Assembly (NCBI GenBank): GCA_937889485.1 | Contig: CALAPG010000396.1 | Location: 1 to 6,281, forward strand | Reading direction: 5' to 3' | Source of the DNA: an uncultured Moraxella sp. | GTDB lineage: Bacteria > Pseudomonadota > Gammaproteobacteria > Pseudomonadales > Moraxellaceae | Length of the DNA stretch: 6,281 nt | In this document: piece by piece, positions 1 to 5,587 of the stretch | Position numbering within the stretch: position 1 is the stretch's first letter | Layout: every line of letters begins with the position of its first letter | Notes under the pieces: generated by a model | What the model was told of the DNA's origin: nothing | The model's database searches: none | Seen by the model: only the letters and a program-made list of their open reading frames with translations | Made by a program: the position numbers and the translations under genes

Positions 1-24
1 TAATCGTTACTTGGCAGTTATTAT

Positions 25-55
25 AAAAAAGGAGTCACTTCGGTGGCTCTTTTTT
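25..55 (+). terminator. Rho-independent terminator with UUCG tetraloop
   Basis: An eight-pair stem (31-38 with 43-50, two of the pairs G-T) is capped by TTCG at 39-42. The closing pair is C38-G43, the very stable cUUCGg arrangement. The stem is flanked by six A on the left and a T run (50-55) on the right, so it can extend by A-T pairs and could work in both directions. It most likely ends a plus-strand gene whose coding part lies before the window. No gene is visible in bases 1-24, although the window does begin with TAA. Confidence 0.85.
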
Positions 56-131
56 ATGGTGAACTGTTTATGTTGAACTGTCTAAAGACTGTTTAGCCGT
101 GTTTTTGAAAGAAAGTATGAAGACGCGCAAT

Positions 132-164
132 AAAAAAACCAAGCTCTATTTGCTTGGTTTTTTA
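132..164 (-). terminator. Rho-independent terminator of the cytochrome c4 gene
   Basis: A 12-pair inverted repeat (133-144 with 152-163; GC-containing core CCAAGC/GCTTGG) surrounds a seven-base loop. Read on the minus strand it ends in a run of seven T, 26 bases after the stop codon of the cytochrome gene. The T run on the plus side means it may also stop plus-strand transcription that passes the first terminator. Confidence 0.85.
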
Positions 165-189
165 TTTAACGTTAAGGTAGATAAGTGGT

Positions 190-858
190 CTAGTGTAAGC
201 CGCTAATATAATCTGATAATACTTTAATATCATTGTCAGATAGTTTTGAAGCAACCACTTGCATCATCCCTTTTTCGCCTTTTTTGGCGGCATCGTTATG
301 ACGTACTTGTGATGGATCCGCCACTTCATCTTCACGACCCGCAGCACGGAATAGTTTTAGCTGTGTAGCAATATAGGCAGGGTGTTGACCGCCAATACGT
401 GGGAAAGCAGCAAAATCATTACCGTTACCTTTTCCGCCATGACAACCAGCGCATGGAATAACACCACGTGAGCTGTTACCGCCGTAAAATAGTTTTTGCC
501 CTGCTGCTGCATAAGCAGGGTTAACGTATGCCACACCCCATCTTGGTTGGCTGGCATAGTAGCCCGCTACGTTTGCCATGTCTTGGTCGGTAAGTTTGGC
601 TACCTGTGCCGCCATAATAGGATTGACACGCGCACCTTCTTTAAAATTGGTGAGCTGTTTATAAAGATACTTTACGTTTTGTCCGCCAAGGTTTGGCTGT
701 GCAGGAACGGTACTAACACCGTCCACACCGTGACATGCCCCACAAACAGATTCAGCAATTGCTTTACCCGCTGCTACGTCATATTTTGGCACGTTGACAG
801 CTGCAGAACCGCCTACGCTGGCAATTAAAAGGCTTGCGGCAGTGATTAGTTTTTTCAT
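190..858 (-). CDS. Cytochrome c4, periplasmic diheme c-type cytochrome
   Basis: This gene encodes a 222-residue precursor of a two-domain cytochrome c. The family carries electrons in the periplasm, usually from the bc1 complex to terminal oxidases or other acceptors. Residues 1 to about 20 form a Sec signal peptide (MKK, then a hydrophobic stretch ending in Ala-Ala). Two CXXCH heme-binding motifs sit at C39-C42-H43 and C136-C139-H140, one per domain. The likely axial methionines are M82 (after Asn-Pro) and M198 or M199. Each domain ends in the same pattern, a Lys-Leu-(T/S)-Asp-x-Asp helix followed by Tyr and Ser, as expected from internal duplication. Length and layout fit cytochrome c4. The ATG at 858 was chosen because AGGA lies about 10 bases upstream. 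A TTG start at 867 would add three residues but leaves that AGGA directly against the start codon. A terminator follows the gene, and engB lies upstream in the opposite direction, a c4/engB neighbourhood also known in Pseudomonas. Confidence 0.93.
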   Translation of the reverse strand: MKKLITAASLLIASVGGSAAVNVPKYDVAAGKAIAESVCGACHGVDGVSTVPAQPNLGGQNVKYLYKQLTNFKEGARVNPIMAAQVAKLTDQDMANVAGYYASQPRWGVAYVNPAYAAAGQKLFYGGNSSRGVIPCAGCHGGKGNGNDFAAFPRIGGQHPAYIATQLKLFRAAGREDEVADPSQVRHNDAAKKGEKGMMQVVASKLSDNDIKVLSDYISGLH

Positions 859-998
859 CGGTAACAATTCCTACTAAAGCGTGTTGGTTATGACTCACAA
901 TGATGTTTGGATAAGTGGGTGACGTTGCGATCACCCTCATGGATCATCCTAGTAGTTTGCTGCTAAGACCATCGTGAATGTATCTGATAATTGGCAAT

Positions 999-1028
999 AT
1001 TATAGCAAGAGAATCCTATCCTTGTCTG
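999..1028 (-). promoter_or_regulatory. Predicted sigma70 promoter for cytochrome c4
   Basis: On the minus strand a perfect TATAAT (999-1004) is preceded by TGC, giving an extended -10 element. An 18-base spacer separates it from CAGACA (1023-1028), which matches the -35 consensus at four of six bases. Transcription would start near 992 and leave a leader of about 135 bases before the ATG at 858. The leader contains the hairpin at 917-936. Confidence 0.6.
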
Positions 1029-1049
1029 CAATAATTGTAGGTGCAGTGA

Positions 1050-1075
1050 TTTCGGTGAGGCAATTTTTCGGTGAG
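1050..1075. repeat. 10-bp direct repeat upstream of the cytochrome promoter
   Basis: TTTCGGTGAG occurs at 1050-1059 and again at 1066-1075, a 16-base period. It lies about 58-83 bases upstream of the predicted cytochrome start site, a position where activators often bind. No regulator is recognised from the motif. Confidence 0.4.
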
Positions 1076-1129
1076 TTTGGCAACATTGCTTTGTCCCACG
1101 CTTTTTGCGATTCATCCGCTGATGCAGCT

Positions 1130-1159
1130 TTAAAACCCTTATTCAATTATTGATATGAT
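1130..1159 (+). promoter_or_regulatory. Possible distal promoter toward engB
   Basis: TTAAAA (1130-1135, four of six matches to the -35 consensus) is followed after 18 bases by TATGAT (1154-1159, five of six). TGA precedes the latter, giving an extended -10. Transcription would start near 1166, producing either a 177-base engB leader or a separate short transcript. This is a motif match only. Confidence 0.35.
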
Positions 1160-1263
1160 GGGTTATTATGCCATAACTCATTTGTCAAGTAAAAGACTAT
1201 CCATCAAAAGTGGTTGAGTATTGGTTGATAATTTTAGCGGGCGACAGCGGCAGGCGGGTGATT

Positions 1264-1272
1264 TGCTATAAT
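1264..1272 (+). promoter_or_regulatory. Extended -10 element, candidate engB promoter
   Basis: TGC followed by a perfect TATAAT (1267-1272) forms an extended -10 element. No recognisable -35 lies at 16-18 bases, which extended -10 promoters can tolerate. The predicted start is near 1279, about 64 bases before the engB ATG. A further weaker extended -10 element (TGG then TACAAT, 1309-1317) lies closer to the gene. Confidence 0.5.
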
Positions 1273-1342
1273 TTTATCTTATTGACTATATAGCCAAGGC
1301 TTTTTTACTGGTACAATGCCTTTTTCTTGTCAATGATATTGT

Positions 1343-2053
1343 ATGATACTTATGGATATGAATCGCTTAGCGCCTACTGACAATCCAGCTTTGTCGCCTG
1401 CCGAGAAGGCAGATGCGGCTAAAAGATGGCTACATCAAACTCAATTTATGTTATCTGCACCCACTTTTAAGCTTTGTCCTGCTGATACGGGGCTTGAGGT
1501 GGCGTTTGCAGGGCGTTCTAATGCAGGCAAGTCTTCTTGCATTAATGCCATTACCCAGCAACGACAGTTGGCGCGTTCTTCAAAGACGCCTGGTCGTACT
1601 CAGATGATCAATTTTTTTCATATGGGTGATTTGGAGCAGCGTTTGGTTGATTTGCCTGGTTATGGGTATGCGGCCGTGCCTGAGGCGATGAAAAAAGAAT
1701 GGCAACATGAATTAGAAAAATATTTGATTTCAAGAAAGAGTTTGGCGGGGTTGGTTTTACTGACTGATATTCGCCATCCGTTAAAATTTTTTGATGAGCA
1801 AATGCTGCATTGGGCAAAAGATGGTGAGCTGCCTGTGCATGTGCTGTTGACCAAGGCGGATAAACTAAAATACGGGGCGGCAAAAAATACGTTGCAGCAA
1901 ACCCGTAATCAGCTCAATAAATTAAAGCTACCGTTTACCATTCAGTTGTTTTCGGCACAAGATAAGATTGGGATTGATGAGTTATCCAGTCACTTGGCAA
2001 CTTGGTTGACTTTGCCCCACGCTGAGATTTTGCCTGCTGATATTACGCCTTAA
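1343..2053 (+). CDS. engB: Ribosome biogenesis GTP-binding protein EngB (YihA/YsxC)
   Basis: This gene encodes a 236-residue TrmE-Era-like GTPase that helps assemble the large ribosomal subunit in the cytoplasm. All nucleotide motifs are visible. G1 is GRSNAGKS (57-64). The family signature KTPGRTQ (81-87) carries switch I Thr86. G3 is DLPG (103-106), followed by the typical YGYA. G4 is TKAD (170-173) and G5 is FSA (203-205). The fold from about residue 31 on matches E. coli YihA closely (sequence recalled, not aligned by program). The roughly 30 residues before it are about 15 longer than in E. coli. No clear Shine-Dalgarno site precedes the first ATG, and ATGs at 1352 and 1358 are in frame, so the true start may be three or five codons later. 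The gene converges on the protease gene, with overlapping stop codons. Confidence 0.96.
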   Translation: MILMDMNRLAPTDNPALSPAEKADAAKRWLHQTQFMLSAPTFKLCPADTGLEVAFAGRSNAGKSSCINAITQQRQLARSSKTPGRTQMINFFHMGDLEQRLVDLPGYGYAAVPEAMKKEWQHELEKYLISRKSLAGLVLLTDIRHPLKFFDEQMLHWAKDGELPVHVLLTKADKLKYGAAKNTLQQTRNQLNKLKLPFTIQLFSAQDKIGIDELSSHLATWLTLPHAEILPADITP

Positions 2054-3624
2054 TTGGGCTTAAATTGATGCGCCTGCTGCACTTGATTAATCTGTTGGTT
2101 AAGTACGGCATTGACGGCTTGGGGTTTGCCCAGATTTTTGGTGAGTTGTTGGGCTTGGCTAAGGGAGGTAACCGCTGCTTGTAGCTGGTTGCGCCAAAGC
2201 TCGCTGTAGGCACGGTATCTTAACATATTAATCTGATGGTTAATCTGCAGCTCACCTTGGCTATATTTTGCCAATTGTTGGGCTGCTTTTGCTAGCCTGT
2301 CCCAGATTGCCACGTCTCTAGGGCGCTGCTTGGATAGCGGCTGCAGTAAGCTGAGCGCTGCTTGTGCCTTGCTACTTGTTGGGGTGTGGTCTAAATAAAT
2401 ATCACTGATATAAAGTGGTATGTCCATCCTTTCTGGGTACAAGGTTGCCAATTGCGTAAGCTTAGTAATGGCTTGGTCGATGTTGCCTTGACTGACCAAC
2501 AAACGACTATAGATAATGACTGCCAACGGGTTGGCGGCGTTATGGATTTGCGGCTCAAAATCCTTGATAAGGCTAGCAGCTTGGGTTGGCTCGCCATTGT
2601 CTAGATAATGCTCAATGAGCGCAAGTTTGGCACCTTCACTGGTTTTTGCGCCTTGTATGAGGTCGGCTTTGTTAACTAGGTGACCCAAATAACGCCCTCG
2701 CCATTGTAGTTGGTCAAATAGTTGCTGGCGGGCGACTTGGGCGGCAAGTTGACCACGGCTAAGCTTTTGGTTGGGTGCACTGTCATATCGGGTAGCACGG
2801 CTGCGCGCTTCACTTAATCTATCTGCTGTTAGGGGGTGACTCAGCATAAAGCTGGGTATTAGGGTGCTATTTTTTATGGGATTTTGCTGGTCGAGGGTTG
2901 TAAAAAAGTTGGGCATGGCGTTGACGTCATAGCCTGCTTGGCGCATCAGCTGCATGCCAATCCGATCTGCTTCTCTTTCTTGAGCACGGCTATATGCGGC
3001 ACTGGCGTTGGCTGCCACTGCTTGTGAGCCCAATAGCACGGCGGTGCTAGCATTGCCATCACCTACCTTTGCCGCTGCCACGCCCGCCAAGATACCACCT
3101 GCTTGCAGTAGTAGTTGTTTGGTTTTTTCATCATGACGATGTTGGTAGTGGCGCTGGCTGACGTGTGCTATCTCGTGCGCCACCACACTTACCAACTCAT
3201 CTAGTGTTTTTGCTTTATCCAGTAAGCCAATATTCATGCCAAATAGCCCCGAAGGCACGGCAAATGCGTTAATTTGTCTGTCGTCAATCACCACAATACC
3301 TAGCGGCGCTTCTAATCCTGCTACGGCATTGATTTGCCAAACAAGTTGCTCGAGGCTTTGTTGTAGCCATGGGTCTTGAATAAGCGGGGCGTTGCCATTT
3401 AATTGTCGCAGTGCCCACTCTCCTACCTGCAGATTTTGTTGCCGATCAATCAGCGCTTGCCCGTCATCCATACGGGCTAAATCTGGGGTTGGCATCATGC
3501 TATAGTTAATGTTTTGATTTGACCATTGCCCCAAGTTCGCCGCATTTGCGGTGCCTATATTGATGGTCAAGGTTAGGCAAAAGCTCAGTAGCAACATGCC
3601 AAATTGTGGGGGCTTGGGTATCAT
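2050..3624 (-). CDS. bepA: BepA/YfgC-like periplasmic M48 zinc metalloprotease with TPR domain
   Basis: This gene encodes a 524-residue secreted protein. Residues 1-28 form a signal peptide with an Ala-Asn-Ala cleavage site, so the protein should act in the periplasm. The M48 peptidase domain spans about 60-290. It has the zinc motif HEIAH (H150, E151, H154) and the third-ligand motif EREAD (E216, D220). A Ser-His-Pro at 262-264 fits the conserved His that in E. coli BepA acts as a regulatory switch. Residues from about 320 to the end are helical and TPR-like. In E. coli, BepA degrades or chaperones stalled outer-membrane proteins such as LptD at the BAM complex; the same role is inferred here. 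The total is somewhat longer than E. coli BepA (487). The ATG at 3624 has only a weak GGA eight bases upstream, but it is the start that gives a complete signal peptide. No terminator follows the stop codon, which overlaps that of engB. Confidence 0.9.
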   Translation of the reverse strand: MIPKPPQFGMLLLSFCLTLTINIGTANAANLGQWSNQNINYSMMPTPDLARMDDGQALIDRQQNLQVGEWALRQLNGNAPLIQDPWLQQSLEQLVWQINAVAGLEAPLGIVVIDDRQINAFAVPSGLFGMNIGLLDKAKTLDELVSVVAHEIAHVSQRHYQHRHDEKTKQLLLQAGGILAGVAAAKVGDGNASTAVLLGSQAVAANASAAYSRAQEREADRIGMQLMRQAGYDVNAMPNFFTTLDQQNPIKNSTLIPSFMLSHPLTADRLSEARSRATRYDSAPNQKLSRGQLAAQVARQQLFDQLQWRGRYLGHLVNKADLIQGAKTSEGAKLALIEHYLDNGEPTQAASLIKDFEPQIHNAANPLAVIIYSRLLVSQGNIDQAITKLTQLATLYPERMDIPLYISDIYLDHTPTSSKAQAALSLLQPLSKQRPRDVAIWDRLAKAAQQLAKYSQGELQINHQINMLRYRAYSELWRNQLQAAVTSLSQAQQLTKNLGKPQAVNAVLNQQINQVQQAHQFKPN

Positions 3625-3814
3625 ATTGGCATTCCGTTAGCAAGGTAGGTTATTGGCCTGATGATAAAGGCTAGAGGCGTTTTAGCGCGCCTGCTTAGTT
3701 GGGTTACTATACGAAAATATGCACTTGAAAAAAAACTATTTTTGTAATGATATCTTGCTTAAGATTAAGCGCGCGATTAACGATGCACTCATAGCAAACG
3801 TACCACGGTAAAAA

Positions 3815-3843
3815 TTGAGATATGCAGCATGCTATTTTACAAT
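3815..3843 (+). promoter_or_regulatory. Predicted sigma70 promoter for the tusA-rpoH series
   Basis: TTGAGA (3815-3820) and TACAAT (3838-3843) each match the consensus at five of six bases, and the spacer is the ideal 17 bases. The spacer contains the perfect 8-bp palindrome AGCATGCT (3826-3833). Transcription would start near 3850, giving a leader of about 93 bases. A weaker overlapping alternative is TTGTGG (3857-3862) with GATAAT (3881-3886). Confidence 0.6.
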
Positions 3844-3879
3844 AAGGCTTGTATTTTTGTGGATCATGCCCATGTATGA

Positions 3880-3895
3880 CGATAATTAATCATCG
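3880..3895. repeat. AT-rich imperfect palindrome in the tusA leader
   Basis: CGATAATTAATCATCG reads the same on both strands except for one symmetric mismatch pair. It lies about 30-45 bases after the predicted start site and overlaps the alternative -10 element, a position suited to an operator. It is not a good match to the Fur consensus, and no regulator is named. Confidence 0.4.
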
Positions 3896-3942
3896 CTATT
3901 TACCCCCTTATTAGAGATTGAAATTTTTGATTTGAGTTTTTT

Positions 3943-4329
3943 ATGACTAATTTGATGTTTTCTCCGTCATCTTTTGTGATCGCGGACGCCTTAAAAAAAG
4001 ACCCTAGCTTTTGCCAAGATTGGGCGTGGTTAGAGAAGGTAGCAGACAAGCTACCCGCACTGACACGGCAAGTAGCTCACTATGTTGATGCCAAGGGCTT
4101 GGCGTGTCCCATGCCGCTCCTAAAACTTAAAATGGCGTTACGTAGCCTTAATATAGGTGATTGCGTTTATCTCACCGCCACCGACCCCAACAGTGAGCAT
4201 GACATTGGCGCATTTTGCCGACACACGGGGCACAGCCTCGTTAATATAGCAACGCCTATAGTAGCCCTAACCCATTTGGATAAGAACACAGACACAATCT
4301 TTCACCTGATCATAACCAAAAACTGCTAA
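3943..4329 (+). CDS. TusA-family sulfur-carrier protein with N-terminal extension
   Basis: This gene encodes a 128-residue cytoplasmic protein. The C-terminal part, from about residue 47 to the end, is a TusA/SirA-like domain. It has the conserved Gly-Leu-x-CPxP motif at residues 52-58, where Cys55 is the expected persulfide-carrying residue. A second signature, Asp-Pro-Asn-Ser through AFCRHTGH (81-97), is typical of the family. TusA proteins relay sulfur, for example from cysteine desulfurase to tRNA thiolation; the exact partner here cannot be read from the sequence. The protein is about 45 residues longer at the N-terminus than E. coli TusA (81). No in-frame ATG near residue 45 would restore the short form. 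The extension contains Cys24 and paired Trp27/Trp29, and the protein ends in Cys128. The start has only a weak GAG upstream, and Met5 is an alternative start. rpoH follows after 74 bases without an obvious terminator. Confidence 0.85.
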   Translation: MTNLMFSPSSFVIADALKKDPSFCQDWAWLEKVADKLPALTRQVAHYVDAKGLACPMPLLKLKMALRSLNIGDCVYLTATDPNSEHDIGAFCRHTGHSLVNIATPIVALTHLDKNTDTIFHLIITKNC

Positions 4330-4403
4330 ACACCTCTTACAAAACAGCAAGGTTTGAGGCATACTTGATGACAAGAAAACTAGGAAAATAGACGGGCTTG
4401 TTC

Positions 4404-5582
4404 ATGGCAACTAAAATAAAAAACTTACCAACGGCTAACCCAACCATGATAAAAAAAACCGCCAAACAGGGTCACACACCGACCAATTTTGATGACTTTG
4501 AGGAAGACGACCGTGATCACTTGGATGAACCCGCCCTAGATGAGCTAGAAGACGGTGACATTGACTTTGACACACTTCCTCAGGATTATGACGATTTAGA
4601 AGAATTCATTGACGAGTTTGACGAGGGCTATGAGGGGCAATTTGATGAAAAACCCAAAAAAACCGCACGCGCGCGGCAAAAGCCCAAAGCGATCAGCCGC
4701 GCATCTAACAACGCACTGGTACCCAGTATGCCTACTGCCCTGTCTGCACCAGGCGTCAACTTAGGCGCCTATATCAACGCGGTACACCAAATTCCGATTT
4801 TGACCGCCGAACAAGAACAAGCGCTGGCACACCGCTATACCGATGAAGGTGACGTCGAAGCAGCGCGGCTGCTTGTTATGTCTCATTTACGCTTTGTTAT
4901 TCATATTGCCAGAAGTTATTCAGGCTACGGGCTACCACAGGGCGACTTGATCCAAGAAGGCAACGTCGGTCTGATGAAAGCGGTAAAGCGTTTTGACCCT
5001 AACAAAGGGGTGCGTTTGGTGTCGTTTGCGGTACATTGGATCAAAGCTGAAATCCATGAATTTGTGATCCGTAACTGGCGTATCGTCAAAGTTGCCACCA
5101 CCAAAGCGCACCGCAAACTATTTTTTAACTTGCGCTCTTTGAAAAAAACCAACAATCAACTAACCCTTGAAGAAGCCGAGGCGATTGCCAAAGACCTCAA
5201 TGTCACCGTCAAACAAGTGTTAGAGATGGAAAGCCGCCTCACCTCATATGATGCCTCCTTTGAAGCCCAAAGCGATGACGAAGATGAGGGACGCTATGCC
5301 CCACAATACTTCTTGGAAGACGGCGTAGATCCTGCCGATATGGTAGAAGACGCGGATTGGGAAGAGAGTAACAATACCGCACTCATGGAAGCCATGGAAG
5401 ACTTAGATGACCGCTCACGCGACATTGTACAACAGCGCTGGTTAAATGAACAAAAAGCCACCCTCCACGAATTAGCGGCAGAATACAACATCTCGGCAGA
5501 ACGGGTGCGTCAAATCGAAAAAAATGCCATGGACAAAATCAAAGAAGCGATGTTGGCAAATACCCACTTACAATTGGACTAA
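4404..5582 (+). CDS. rpoH: Heat-shock sigma factor RpoH (sigma32) with long acidic N-terminal extension
   Basis: This gene encodes a 392-residue sigma factor that directs RNA polymerase to heat-shock promoters. Residues from about 109 onward match E. coli RpoH (284 residues) throughout. Region 2 includes DLIQEG (181-186) and FDPN (197-200), then SFAVHWIKAEIHEF (207-220) and RNWRIVKVATTKA (223-235). The RpoH box is at 236-244 and reads HRKLFFNLR, with His for the usual Gln. Region 4.2 spans about 352-383 with SAERVRQIEKNAM. Positions matching the E. coli FtsH/SRP-control residues L47, A50, K51 and I54 are V151, A154, R155 and V158, three conservative changes. Residues 1-108 are an extension absent in E. 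coli: 28 of residues 30-82 are Asp/Glu, then a Lys/Arg-rich linker (83-99). ATG 4404 is preferred, with GGG seven bases upstream and an in-frame stop at 4389. A TTG at 4398 or an internal ATG at 4728, which would give exactly 284 residues, are alternatives. Confidence 0.95.
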   Translation: MATKIKNLPTANPTMIKKTAKQGHTPTNFDDFEEDDRDHLDEPALDELEDGDIDFDTLPQDYDDLEEFIDEFDEGYEGQFDEKPKKTARARQKPKAISRASNNALVPSMPTALSAPGVNLGAYINAVHQIPILTAEQEQALAHRYTDEGDVEAARLLVMSHLRFVIHIARSYSGYGLPQGDLIQEGNVGLMKAVKRFDPNKGVRLVSFAVHWIKAEIHEFVIRNWRIVKVATTKAHRKLFFNLRSLKKTNNQLTLEEAEAIAKDLNVTVKQVLEMESRLTSYDASFEAQSDDEDEGRYAPQYFLEDGVDPADMVEDADWEESNNTALMEAMEDLDDRSRDIVQQRWLNEQKATLHELAAEYNISAERVRQIEKNAMDKIKEAMLANTHLQLD

Positions 5583-5587
5583 TTGAC

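Larger units (their letters stand above)
859..1342. other. Divergent intergenic region between cytochrome c4 and engB
   Basis: This 484-base stretch has no credible protein-coding gene. It holds the leader and promoter of the cytochrome gene on the left and two or three promoter-like elements facing engB on the right (listed separately). Also visible are a 6-bp hairpin at 917-936 (GGGTGA/TCACCC), a 10-bp direct repeat at 1050-1059 and 1066-1075, an 11-base palindrome at 1143-1153, and a 5-bp hairpin at 1162-1177. The region directly upstream of engB is where enterobacteria and Pseudomonas encode the small RNAs Spot 42 and ErsA. No strong hairpin terminator is seen here, so no RNA gene is called. 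Confidence 0.8.
3625..3942. other. Divergent intergenic region between the M48 protease and tusA-like genes
   Basis: This 318-base stretch has no coding gene. On the plus side it holds a well-formed promoter at 3815-3843 and an imperfect palindrome at 3880-3895. For the minus-strand protease the best -10 candidate is TATAGT (minus strand, 3706-3711), with only a T-run at the -35 position, so that promoter stays uncertain. GATTAA occurs twice around a GCGCGC core near 3763-3780, with no recognised function. Confidence 0.75.

Noticed and set aside
496..828. 110-codon open frame on the plus strand inside the cytochrome c4 gene
   Set aside because: It is antisense to a clear diheme cytochrome, has no ribosome site, and its Cys-rich product resembles no family I know.
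865..867. TTG start for the cytochrome gene
   Set aside because: It leaves no spacing from AGGA; the ATG at 858 has suitable spacing and gives a standard signal peptide start.
1292..1306. Terminator at AGCCAAGGCT followed by T before engB
   Set aside because: The inverted repeat leaves only two loop bases or a three-pair stem, too weak for termination.
1608..1883. 91-codon open frame on the minus strand inside engB
   Set aside because: It is a shadow of the engB GTPase frame, with low-complexity Pro/Asn/His composition and no ribosome site.
3877..3897. Fur box in the tusA leader
   Set aside because: Compared base by base, the palindrome matches the 19-base Fur consensus poorly beyond a single GATAAT.
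4333..4359. Hairpin after the tusA-like gene as a terminator
   Set aside because: The stem (CCTC/GAGG plus AAAC/GTTT) is interrupted by a five-base bulge and no T run follows.
4398..4400. TTG start for rpoH
   Set aside because: It would add only two residues before an ATG at 4404, and no better ribosome site supports it.
4728..4730. Internal ATG of rpoH as the sole start, giving the classical 284 residues
   Set aside because: No Shine-Dalgarno site precedes it, and the 108 codons upstream form an open, strongly biased acidic frame; kept only as a possible second start.
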